DNA from: Deltaproteobacteria bacterium
GTDB lineage: Bacteria > Desulfobacterota > Binatia > DP-6
DNA length: 42,467 nucleotides
Reading direction: 5' to 3'
Assembly (NCBI GenBank): GCA_005888095.1
Contig: VBKF01000116.1
Coordinates: 1-42,467, forward strand
A program made the translations under genes and the position numbers. How positions within the stretch are numbered: the first letter of the stretch is position 1; every line of letters starts with the position of its first letter. Below, in pieces: positions 36,137 to 42,467 of this stretch. The notes below the pieces were generated by a model. That model worked only from the letters and a program-made list of their open reading frames with translations. It did no database searches and had not been told where the DNA came from.

Positions 36137-36161
36137 CCACGCCGGCGTCCGGCGGCCGGCG

Positions 36162-36452
36162 CTAGTACGGCTCGGACTCGTCGCCCCGGTACGGTTCGCT
36201 GCTGAACGGGTCCTCGTGCGGCACGTGGCCGAAGACGCGTTCGAGCTGCGGCTGCGAGACGGCGAAGTGGATCGGCCTCATTATCAGCCATTCCGTCGCG
36301 AAGCCGATCGGATGGACGAGGTACGCCACCAGCCGGAGCGGATGCGACTGCGAGTCGTCGTAGGCGTCGTGCGCCTCGGCGCGCGCGGGCGCGCCCACCA
36401 CCGCGATCATCAGCCCAAGCCCCAGCCCCAAACCGCAAAGTGCCTTTGTCAC
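36162..36452 (-). CDS. Small exported conserved hypothetical protein
   Basis: This 96-residue protein has a signal peptide (LCGLGLGLGLMIAVVGAPAR, cleavage likely after ARA) and a short mature part with HPLRLVAYLVHPIGFATEWL then RPIHFAVSQPQLERVFGH, which looks conserved and partly membrane-associated. The end is acidic. I know similar unnamed proteins from deltaproteobacteria but no function. GAGGTGTCGCG precedes the ATG at 36452. It is divergent from the acyltransferase gene. Confidence 0.75.
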   Translation of the reverse strand: MTKALCGLGLGLGLMIAVVGAPARAEAHDAYDDSQSHPLRLVAYLVHPIGFATEWLIMRPIHFAVSQPQLERVFGHVPHEDPFSSEPYRGDESEPY

Positions 36453-36553
36453 GCGACACCTCCCCGCGGCCCGCCATTCGCCGGGCCGCTCCTACCGAAG
36501 GTACCAGCGGCGCCCCCGAGCCTCAAGATTGACACCGCGGCGGTCACCGCGCC

Positions 36554-37429
36554 ATGACAGACGCCATGGCGCGCACGTTCCGGCCGCTCCAGCCCCTCAA
36601 GGGCTGGCGGCGCGTCGCGGTGCAGGCGTGGCGCCCGCCGCACGACCCGAGCGTGTATGCGACGCTCGACGTCCCCATGGGGCCCGCCCTCGCCTACCTC
36701 GACCGGCTTCGCGCCGCGACCGGCGTACGGGTGACGGTGACCCATCTCGTGGCGCGCGGCGTCGCGCTCGCCATCCGCCACAACCCGCAGCTGAACGGGA
36801 TCGTGGCGCGCGGCCGCATCATGCTGCGCGACAGCGTGGACATCTTCCTGCAGGTCGCGATCGAGGGCGGAAATGACCTCTCGGGCATCAAGATCGCGCG
36901 CGCCGACGAGAAGGACGTGCTCGAGATCGCGCAGGAGATGGAGGCGCGCGTCACCCGCCTGCGGCAGCGGCGCGACCGCCAGGTCGAGCGCACGAAGTCG
37001 ATCCTCGACCGCCTGCCGCTCCGTCTCCTCGGTCCATTCCTGCGCCTGGTGAGCTACCTGGTGTACGACCTCGATCTCGACCTCTCGCGCTTCGGGGTCG
37101 TGAAGGACGAGTTCGGGAGCGCGATGGTCACCAACGTCGGCACCTTCGGGCTGGCGCACGCGTACGCGCCGCTCGTGCCGTTCAGCCGCACGCCGCTCGT
37201 CGTGCTGATCGGCGAGGTGCAGGACAGGCCCGTGGTGGAGGACGGGCGAGTGGTCGCGCGCCCGATCATGACCCTCGGCGTCACCTTCGATCACCGCTTC
37301 ATGGACGGCTTCCAGGGCGGCGCGATGGCGCAGCTCTTCCGGACGTATCTCGAGGATCCGGCGCGCTTCGATCAGGTGGAGCCCGAGCCGGCTACACGAC
37401 CGGCGGCGATACCCAGCCCACGAAGCTGA
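36554..37429 (+). CDS. Stand-alone 2-oxoacid dehydrogenase E2-type acyltransferase domain
   Basis: This 291-residue protein consists only of the E2 catalytic (chloramphenicol acetyltransferase-like) fold: VYATLDVPMGPALAYLDRLR near the start, VTHLVARGVALAIRHNPQLN, ITNVGTFG-like VTNVGTFGLAHAYAPLVPFS and the active-site motif FDHRFMDGFQGG with catalytic His247. There is no lipoyl domain, no E1/E3-binding domain and no E1 or E3 gene nearby. It therefore may transfer acyl groups from CoA in another context. Its last 38 nt overlap the convergent pgeF gene. The start could also be the ATG four codons later. Confidence 0.88.
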   Translation: MTDAMARTFRPLQPLKGWRRVAVQAWRPPHDPSVYATLDVPMGPALAYLDRLRAATGVRVTVTHLVARGVALAIRHNPQLNGIVARGRIMLRDSVDIFLQVAIEGGNDLSGIKIARADEKDVLEIAQEMEARVTRLRQRRDRQVERTKSILDRLPLRLLGPFLRLVSYLVYDLDLDLSRFGVVKDEFGSAMVTNVGTFGLAHAYAPLVPFSRTPLVVLIGEVQDRPVVEDGRVVARPIMTLGVTFDHRFMDGFQGGAMAQLFRTYLEDPARFDQVEPEPATRPAAIPSPRS

Positions 37430-38081
37430 GCTGCCGGCCGGCACCGGCCCCGTCGCGTCGATACGAGCAGTACCCGGACGCGCACGCCGTGCACGGGCCG
37501 AGGACGGCAACTCGCTCGACGCCGGCGCCGCGCAGCAGGAGGCGGGCCGCGGCGCGCAGGTCGAGGTGCAGCCGGCCGCCGCGATGGGACCAGGCCGGCG
37601 CGGTGAGGTCGCCGACTCGGGCACGGAAGGCGTCGAGCACCTCGTCCCCCACCTCGTAGCAGCATGCCCCGACGGCGGGCCCGACGGCCGCCTCGAGCGC
37701 CCGCGGGGCGACCTGGAATGCCGCCCCGAGCTTCGCGACCGCCGCCTCGAGCACGCCGTCGGCCGCGCCGCGCCAGCCGGCGTGGACCGCCGCCGCCACC
37801 CGGCGCTGGCGGTCGATCAGCAGCACGGGCATGCAGTCCGCCGTCACGACACCGAGCAGCTGACCGTCCGTCGCGCTGACGAGCCCGTCCGCCTCACGCG
37901 GCGGCCCGGGCGCGGCGGTCTCGACGCGGGTGCCGTGCACCTGGCGCGCCGTGACGACCGGGAGCGGAACTCCGGCGCGTGCGACCACGGCGTCCCAGCC
38001 GGCGGCGCCGGCGCATTCGCTCCGCCCGAGAAAGCCGTGGGCGAGGCCCGGGACCGCCCTCCACGGCGCGTACGTCAGCAT
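37392..38081 (-). CDS. pgeF: PgeF/YfiH laccase-domain protein (purine nucleoside phosphorylase-like)
   Basis: This 229-residue protein shows the complete family signature: ARQVHGTRV (His49), GVVTADCMPVLLID (Cys83), AAVHAGWRGAADGVL (His100), VGPAVGACCYEVGDEV and GPCTACASGYCSYRRDGA. Members have been described as multicopper polyphenol oxidases, as purine nucleoside phosphorylases/adenosine deaminases, and as PgeF that corrects peptidoglycan precursors. The ATG at 38081 (MLTYAPWRAV) is the natural start; a GTG at 38099 would add six residues. Confidence 0.93.
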   Translation of the reverse strand: MLTYAPWRAVPGLAHGFLGRSECAGAAGWDAVVARAGVPLPVVTARQVHGTRVETAAPGPPREADGLVSATDGQLLGVVTADCMPVLLIDRQRRVAAAVHAGWRGAADGVLEAAVAKLGAAFQVAPRALEAAVGPAVGACCYEVGDEVLDAFRARVGDLTAPAWSHRGGRLHLDLRAAARLLLRGAGVERVAVLGPCTACASGYCSYRRDGAGAGRQLSFVGWVSPPVV

Positions 38082-38113
38082 CGCGTTGCTGGCGGGCACC
38101 CGGGGCCTTCGCT

Positions 38114-38269
38114 ATGGTGCGCGACGTGCCGGCGCGTGGCCTCGGGCTGTTCGATCTGATGCTCGCGCTGGCGGTGCTGGCGCTGCTCGTCTACGTCGTG
38201 CGGCTCGACTGGCCACGGCGGCCCGATGGTCCTCCTCCCCCCGCGTCGTCGGCCACGGCGGCCCGCTAG
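38114..38269 (+). CDS. Very small single-helix membrane protein (prepilin-like start)
   Basis: This 51-residue frame reads MVRDVPARGLGLFDLMLALA then VLALLVYVVRLDWPRRPDG, one membrane helix followed by a Pro-rich tail. A Gly followed by four residues, an acidic residue and a long hydrophobic stretch resembles a type IV prepilin cleavage site, but with Asp in place of the usual Glu and no globular domain. There is no ribosome-binding site. It lies divergent from pgeF and convergent with the dCMP deaminase gene. It may be a real small protein or a chance frame. Confidence 0.4.
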   Translation: MVRDVPARGLGLFDLMLALAVLALLVYVVRLDWPRRPDGPPPPASSATAAR

Positions 38270-38271
38270 CC

Positions 38272-38724
38272 TCACGGCTTGACGCGCTCGAGCGTCACGT
38301 CGGTGTGGCGGAGCAGCTCGTCGAGCGTCGGTCGCTTGTAATCGTGCTCGTAGAAGATGCGGCGGATGCCGGTGTTGATCAGCACCTTCAGGCAGTGAAT
38401 GCACGGCGTGTGCGTGATGTAGATGTCGGCGTCGCGGATGGTGGCGCCGTTCTTCGCCGCCTGGGCGATGGCGTTGATCTCGGCGTGGATCGTGCGGAAG
38501 CAGTTCTCCTCGGTCTCGCCCGCCGGCGTGCGCGACGCATACACCAGACAGCCGACGTCGGTGCAGTGCGGCAGGCCGGCCGGCGCCCCGTTGTACCCGG
38601 TGGCGAGGATGTTCTTGTCGCGCACGATGACCGCCCCGACCTTGGCGCGGGTGCAGGTGGAGCGCTCGGCCACCTGCCGCGTGATGGTCATGAAGTACTG
38701 GTGCCAGCTCGGGCGCTCGCTCAT
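38272..38724 (-). CDS. dCMP deaminase (ComEB-like cytidine/deoxycytidylate deaminase)
   Basis: This 150-residue zinc enzyme deaminates dCMP to dUMP. HAEINAI at residues 80-86 supplies the zinc His and catalytic Glu, and TPCIHC (Cys108, Cys111) the other zinc ligands. The N-terminal part [20 protein letters not shown] and [11 protein letters not shown] with extra Cys/His agrees with the dCMP-deaminase subgroup. I use the ATG at 38724 ([10 protein letters not shown]); an in-frame extension to 38859 overlaps the M50 gene and has no similarity. It is the last gene of the overlapping minus-strand cluster. Confidence 0.93.
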   Translation of the reverse strand: MSERPSWHQYFMTITRQVAERSTCTRAKVGAVIVRDKNILATGYNGAPAGLPHCTDVGCLVYASRTPAGETEENCFRTIHAEINAIAQAAKNGATIRDADIYITHTPCIHCLKVLINTGIRRIFYEHDYKRPTLDELLRHTDVTLERVKP

Positions 38725-38758
38725 CAGTATTCTTCGCTCGCGCTCATGGGCTCCTCGC

Positions 38759-39637
38759 TCACGGCACGATGCGGATCGGCTCCGGGACGAAGGTGAGGAT
38801 AAAGACGGCGAGGGTTGCCCAAGCCGTGAGCACGCGCCCCGGGCCGAGCGGCCGCGCATCGTCCTGGCTCGGCGGGTGACCCAGCGACACCATGAGCGCC
38901 GTGATCGCGGCCCAGAGGAGCCAGCCCGGCCAGCCTCGAAGACCGAGCCAGAGGAGCGTGCCGAGGAGGAGCGCGGGCAGCAGGCTCGTCCGGCGGCCGA
39001 GCACGGCGTAGAGCACGTGGCCGCCGTCGAGCTGACCCGCCGGAAGCAGGTTCAGCGACGTGACGAAGAGACCCACCCAGCCGGCGAAGGCGACGGGGTG
39101 CAGCATCACGGTGTCCGGGTCCGCACCGAGGACGAGCCGCGTCAGCAGCGTGGTCAGCAGCGAGTCGCCCAGCTCGACGGTGTCGCCGCTCGGCGGCGCG
39201 GCGAGCACCGTCGACAGCCGGAGGCCGACGGCGGTCGCGGCCACCGCGACCACGAAGCCCGCCCACGGGCCGGCGGCGCCGATGTCGAACAGCGCCTGTC
39301 GATCGGGGAAGCGCGAGCGGATGCGGATGAACGCGCCGAAGGTGCCGACCGGGGGCAGCCCCGGTATGAAGTACGGCAGCGACGCGGCCACGCCGTACCG
39401 CCGGCACATGAGATAGTGGCCGGACTCGTGCACGAGCAGGATCGTGATCAGCGTCGCCGCGAAGGGGATCCCGTGGATGAGCTGCCGCGGGTCGGCGATC
39501 GGGTCGAAGCCGCGGGCAAGCGTCGACGCCATGGCCGTGGTGAGCGCCGTCGCGGCGAGCAGGAGGGCGTGGACGAGCGGGAAGCGGCGGGTCCCGGCGA
39601 CGGGCACCGCCCCCACGGCCATCTCGGGCTGGCTCAT
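38759..39637 (-). CDS. Site-2-protease-type M50 membrane peptidase
   Basis: This 292-residue protein has seven or so membrane helices and the M50 signatures HESGH (residues 70-74) and [14 protein letters not shown] with the third metal ligand Asp204. The segment [20 protein letters not shown] separates them, as in the site-2-protease branch without PDZ domain. Such enzymes cleave membrane-embedded anti-sigma factors or other proteins; the target here is unknown. Its ATG overlaps the stop of the SAM hydrolase gene (ATGA). Confidence 0.93.
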   Translation of the reverse strand: MSQPEMAVGAVPVAGTRRFPLVHALLLAATALTTAMASTLARGFDPIADPRQLIHGIPFAATLITILLVHESGHYLMCRRYGVAASLPYFIPGLPPVGTFGAFIRIRSRFPDRQALFDIGAAGPWAGFVVAVAATAVGLRLSTVLAAPPSGDTVELGDSLLTTLLTRLVLGADPDTVMLHPVAFAGWVGLFVTSLNLLPAGQLDGGHVLYAVLGRRTSLLPALLLGTLLWLGLRGWPGWLLWAAITALMVSLGHPPSQDDARPLGPGRVLTAWATLAVFILTFVPEPIRIVP

Positions 39638-40434
39638 GAGCTTCGGGACGTCGCCCTCTCCGGCGCTCCGACCGTCACCGGATCGCCCACCCGGGCGCCA
39701 AGGACGGCACTCGCCGAGCCATCGCGCACGGCGATCTCGAGAAGTCCCCAGCTGTTCACGACGGCGACCGCCTGGCCGCGCGGTGCCGCGCCGTACGAGA
39801 CGGCGATGCCGCGCAACCGAGCTCCCGCGATGCTAATGGAAAGATGGGAACGAGGAAAGGCCGCGAGCGCTTCTTCGGTGATGTTCGTCGTGAGGTTCCC
39901 GAAGCGGTCGACGTAGATGACCTGACCTCGAAGCCCTTCCGGCACGGGGACCGCAACGGGGACGCTGAGCCGCTCCATGTCGGATGCCGCCCGGCCGAGC
40001 GTCCCCGGGTCCGTGCCCGTGGCGAGCGCCGCCGCGACCGGCGCGAACACGTCCCGCCCATGGAAGGTGGCGCTCCGCGGCGAGAGGAAGAAGCGTTCGT
40101 CGGTCAGCTCGACGATGCGGCGGGCGCCGCCCGCGGCGAGCGACAGGAGGCCGTTGTCCGGGCCGACCAGCAGCGCCCGATCCGTCACGACACAGAGCGC
40201 GCGGCGGCTCGTGCCGACGCCGGGGTCGACCACCGCCACGTGGACCGCGCCGCGCGGGAAATACGGCACGGCATGGCGGAGGACGAGCGCGCCCGCGAGC
40301 ACGTCCTGCGGCGGAATGCCGTGCGTGACGTCGATCACCGGCACCCCCGGCGCACGCTCGGCGATCACGCCCTTCATGATGCCGACCCACGGGTCGGCCG
40401 TGCCGAAGTCCGTCGTCAGGGTGATCAGCGCCAT
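39634..40434 (-). CDS. S-adenosyl-L-methionine hydrolase (adenosine-forming), DUF62
   Basis: This 266-residue protein belongs to the DUF62 family that uses SAM with water (or, in chlorinase/fluorinase relatives, halide). ITLTTDFGTADPWVGIMKGV, DVTHGIPPQDVLAGALVL, VAVVDPGVGTSRRALCV, LVGPDNGLLSLAAG and TFHGRDVFAPVAAALATG are all family motifs, with the Asp of TTDFG and the RD of GRD in place. The halogenase-type loop is not evident. It starts with ATG overlapping the preceding stop (ATGA). Confidence 0.94.
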   Translation of the reverse strand: MALITLTTDFGTADPWVGIMKGVIAERAPGVPVIDVTHGIPPQDVLAGALVLRHAVPYFPRGAVHVAVVDPGVGTSRRALCVVTDRALLVGPDNGLLSLAAGGARRIVELTDERFFLSPRSATFHGRDVFAPVAAALATGTDPGTLGRAASDMERLSVPVAVPVPEGLRGQVIYVDRFGNLTTNITEEALAAFPRSHLSISIAGARLRGIAVSYGAAPRGQAVAVVNSWGLLEIAVRDGSASAVLGARVGDPVTVGAPERATSRSS

Positions 40435-41420
40435 CAGCGGCGGCGCGCGAGCGCCTCCTCCGCGGCAGCCCACAGGAGCGGAACCATGATCTCGTGATGG
40501 CCGGTCAGCTGGATGCCGCGGCCGCCGGCGGCGGTGGGGCGAGCCACGACGTTCACGCTCGGACGGTACTGGCGGTGGAAGTCCATGTCGATGGTGGTGA
40601 GGTCGCGCACTGGATGGCCGAGGTTACGGGCCAGGTTGAGCGCCTTCACGAAGACCTCGGGGAGGACGACGGCCGAGCCGAGGTTCATATAGACGCCCCC
40701 CGCGAGCCGCGCGACCACGCCCGCGAGCAGGTGAAAGTCGCGCAGGCTGCCGAGCCCCACGGCGGCGCCGTCCGCGCTCGGATGCATGTGGATGATGTCG
40801 GTCCCGACCGCGACGTGCACCGTCACCGGCGTCCCGGCTCGCGCCGCAGCGGCGAGGATGCTCGTGCGGCCGAAGGGCAGGCGCTCGCGCAGCATCGCTC
40901 GGCCGACCGCCTCGCCGAGGCCGAGACCCTGGCCGACGCCGTCGCAGATGGCCTGATTCAGGAACGCCCCGGTCTCGTGCGCCATCCCGAAGGTGCCGCG
41001 GTCGAGACCCGGTCCGACATCCTCCGAGGTCCGCCCGCCCCAGGCGAGCTCGAAGTCGTGGATCAGACAGGCGCCGTTCATGGCGATGGCGGCGAGCCTC
41101 CCGCGCGCGACGAGGTCGGCGACGAGCGGACCGAGGCCGACCTTGATCACGTGGGCGCCCATGCCGAGCACCACCGGCCGCCCATTGCGCAGGGCGCGCG
41201 CGATGCGCGCCGCAGCCTCGCGCAAGTCGTGCGCCGCGAGGATGTCCGGCAGGCCGTCGAGGAGTCCCCGGACCGTGAGCCCGGCGCGCACGGGCCGGCC
41301 GAGGGCGGCCGCCAGCACCTTGCTCGGCCGGCGCGCGAGCGGGACGGTGCGGACGCGGCTCGGGTCGATCGGGGCGATGGCGCGGCGCGGCCGGAGCGCG
41401 CGCGCCCGGCGGCGCGTCAC
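40434..41420 (-). CDS. Deoxyhypusine-synthase-like protein, function unknown
   Basis: This 328-residue protein has a Rossmann-type core with VVLGMGAHVIKVGLGPLVAD, IAMNGACLIHDFELAWGGRT, then TSEDVGPGLDRGTFGMAHET and VHVAVGTDIIHMHPSADGAA, and ends in TAAGGRGIQLTGHHEIMVPL. The GAHVIK...NG...HDFE pattern resembles bacterial proteins loosely grouped with deoxyhypusine synthase, but bacteria lack eIF5A, and I cannot confirm a catalytic Lys. A lyase, hydrolase or sugar-phosphate role is equally open. Its GTG start overlaps the gmhA stop (GTGA) and its stop overlaps the SAM hydrolase start, so it is an internal gene of the cluster. Confidence 0.7.
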   Translation of the reverse strand: MTRRRARALRPRRAIAPIDPSRVRTVPLARRPSKVLAAALGRPVRAGLTVRGLLDGLPDILAAHDLREAAARIARALRNGRPVVLGMGAHVIKVGLGPLVADLVARGRLAAIAMNGACLIHDFELAWGGRTSEDVGPGLDRGTFGMAHETGAFLNQAICDGVGQGLGLGEAVGRAMLRERLPFGRTSILAAAARAGTPVTVHVAVGTDIIHMHPSADGAAVGLGSLRDFHLLAGVVARLAGGVYMNLGSAVVLPEVFVKALNLARNLGHPVRDLTTIDMDFHRQYRPSVNVVARPTAAGGRGIQLTGHHEIMVPLLWAAAEEALARRR

Positions 41421-42010
41421 GCTCGCGCCTCGAAGAGGCGGCGGTCGACCAGCTCGCAGATGACGTGCCCGGCGAGGATGTGCGTCTCCTGGATGCGGGC
41501 GGAGTGCGTGGAGGCCGAGACCCGGAGACACACCTCGACCATGGTCGCCAACGGCCCGCCGTCGCCGCCGGTCAAGCCGACCGTCCGCACCTCGCGCTCG
41601 CGGCACGCCTCGACGGCGCGGAGCACGCTCGGCGAGCGGCCGCTCGTCGAGATGGCCAGCGCCACGTCGCCGCGCTCGCCGAGCGCGCGCACCTGCCGGG
41701 CGAACACCTGCTCGTATCCATAGTCATTCGCGATTGCGGTGAGGGCGGACGTGTCGGTGGTGAGCGCCACGGCCGGAAGCGCCGGCCGTTCGCGCGAGAA
41801 GCGCCCGACGAACTCCGCCGCGATGTGCTGGGCGTCGGCCGCGCTGCCGCCGTTGCCGAAGAGGAGGACCTTCCGTCCGGCGCTCAGCGCCTCCGCGACG
41901 AGGTCGATCGCGCGCTCGAGGGCTGCCGCGTTCTCCTCGAGGAATACCTCGCGCGCCCGGGCGCTCTCCGCGAACAGGCGCCGGATCTCCGCCTGGGTGG
42001 CGGTCGCCAT
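41417..42010 (-). CDS. gmhA: Phosphoheptose isomerase GmhA / DiaA-type SIS protein
   Basis: This 197-residue SIS-domain protein shows FGNGGSAADAQHIAAEFVGR (residues 51-70), TTDTSALTAIANDYGYEQVF, AISTSGRSPSVLRAVE and ARIQETHILAGHVICELVD, including the Gln and His of the sedoheptulose-7-phosphate isomerase active site. This is the first step of ADP-heptose synthesis for lipopolysaccharide. The homologue DiaA, which binds DnaA, is similar; the active-site residues and the lack of truncation favour GmhA. It overlaps the CBS gene by one base. Confidence 0.92.
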   Translation of the reverse strand: MATATQAEIRRLFAESARAREVFLEENAAALERAIDLVAEALSAGRKVLLFGNGGSAADAQHIAAEFVGRFSRERPALPAVALTTDTSALTAIANDYGYEQVFARQVRALGERGDVALAISTSGRSPSVLRAVEACREREVRTVGLTGGDGGPLATMVEVCLRVSASTHSARIQETHILAGHVICELVDRRLFEARA

Positions 42011-42414
42011 CAGCCGACCTCGGGCGCCGGCGGGATGATGTGCTCGACGAAGAAGCGCAGGACGTCGAGGGGCGTGATGATGCCGACCAGCCGGCCCTCG
42101 CGCGCCACCAGCACGTGGTCGACCTGGCGGTCGCGCATCAGCGCCATCACGTTCTCGGTGGTCTCGAACTCGTCGATCACCGTCGGCTCGCGCGCCATGA
42201 TGTCGCTGGCCGGCCGGTCAGCGTTCGAGCTCTGCAGGAGCGCGGTCATCAGGTCCTTCTCGCTGAGAAAGCCGAGGACCTGCCCGTCCCGGTCGACGAC
42301 CGGAACCCCCCCGAATCGCCCGGCGACGAGGATGCGGGCCACGGCCTCGAGCGACGTGTCCGGGCTGACGGCGGTCACGCGCTCGGTCATGATGGTGCGC
42401 GCGTGGCCCTTCAT
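42010..42414 (-). CDS. Tandem CBS-domain protein
   Basis: This 134-residue protein is a bare pair of CBS domains: TIMTERVTAVSPDTSLEAVA with FGGVPVVDRDGQVLGFLSEK, then DIMAREPTVIDEFETTENVM with VDHVLVAREGRLVGIITPLD. CBS pairs bind adenosyl ligands (AMP, ATP, SAM) and regulate partner proteins. Its place before gmhA suggests ligand-controlled regulation of the sugar isomerase or of the cluster. The ATG at 42414 has GAGG about 11 nt upstream. Confidence 0.92.
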   Translation of the reverse strand: MKGHARTIMTERVTAVSPDTSLEAVARILVAGRFGGVPVVDRDGQVLGFLSEKDLMTALLQSSNADRPASDIMAREPTVIDEFETTENVMALMRDRQVDHVLVAREGRLVGIITPLDVLRFFVEHIIPPAPEVG

Positions 42415-42431
42415 TCATGGAGCCTCTACTG

Positions 42432-42449
42432 GACGCCTGCGGGGGCGTC
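42432..42449 (-). repeat. Inverted repeat upstream of the CBS gene
   Basis: GACGCC and GGCGTC flank six bases. On the minus strand a TTGACG overlaps the first arm and TAGAGG follows 17 nt later, so a regulator binding here could control the cluster promoter. The -10 is poor and the right edge of the window cuts the view. Confidence 0.35.
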
Positions 42450-42467
42450 AATTGGCGGCGGGTGCAG

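Noticed and set aside
41417-42010. DiaA (DnaA-binding SIS protein) instead of GmhA
   Set aside because: The active-site residues for sedoheptulose-7-phosphate isomerisation are present and the gene sits in its own cluster, not with dnaA.

Overview
This is a high-GC (roughly two thirds G+C), gene-dense bacterial chromosome segment around the replication-initiation genes. The organism looks like a Gram-negative, didermic, aerobic or respiring bacterium of the broad 'deltaproteobacterial' grade (Desulfobacterota, Binatota or Myxococcota-like). The hints are a YidC with a large periplasmic domain, phosphoheptose isomerase, an F-type ATP synthase split into a-c and F1-stalk blocks with paired b/b' subunits, a c subunit with a signal-peptide-like extension, and bactofilin beside parAB. 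I cannot place it further from sequence alone.

Region 1 (1-18448, all minus strand, read right to left) is the classical origin-proximal set: dnaA, dnaN, gyrB, gyrA, a small twin zinc-motif protein, rpmH, rnpA, yidD, yidC, jag, rsmG, parA, parB, bactofilin, then atpF', atpF, atpH, atpA, atpG and the start of atpD. recF (usual between dnaN and gyrB) and mnmE/mnmG (usual between jag and rsmG) are absent. Region 2 (18679-23234, plus strand) runs divergently from dnaA: hemL, atpZ, atpI, atpB, atpE, then a second, unpaired parB and a MAPEG membrane protein; a small fmdB-like gene lies on the opposite strand.

Region 3 (23251-34787) is mixed housekeeping and lipid or acyl-CoA genes: two crotonases, purM, an RlpA-like wall protein under a c-di-AMP (ydaO/yuaA) riboswitch, a DUF255/YyaL thioredoxin-fold protein, an SCP2-domain protein, glyoxalase II, a 28-residue-repeat coiled-coil protein, a FIST sensor protein and an M20 peptidase.

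Region 4 (34788-35533) is a 746-nt gene-free gap holding six DnaA-box-like sites arranged in two diverged copies of one module, each with a TTATCAACA box, a GCGTCATAACG element and a pair of boxes exactly 11 nt apart. It is the best oriC candidate in the window although it lies about 16 kb from dnaA. Region 5 (35534-42418) holds rlmE, a small exported protein, a stand-alone E2-type acyltransferase domain, pgeF, and a tightly overlapping minus-strand operon: CBS-domain protein, gmhA, a deoxyhypusine-synthase-like protein, SAM hydrolase (DUF62), M50 peptidase and dCMP deaminase.

No tRNA, rRNA, CRISPR array, insertion sequence or phage gene was seen. The most interesting items are the duplicated origin-like module, the riboswitch whose terminator appears to lie inside the rlpA reading frame, the second ParB with candidate ParB/Noc-like palindromes, and a nine-codon open frame coupled to the atpE start.
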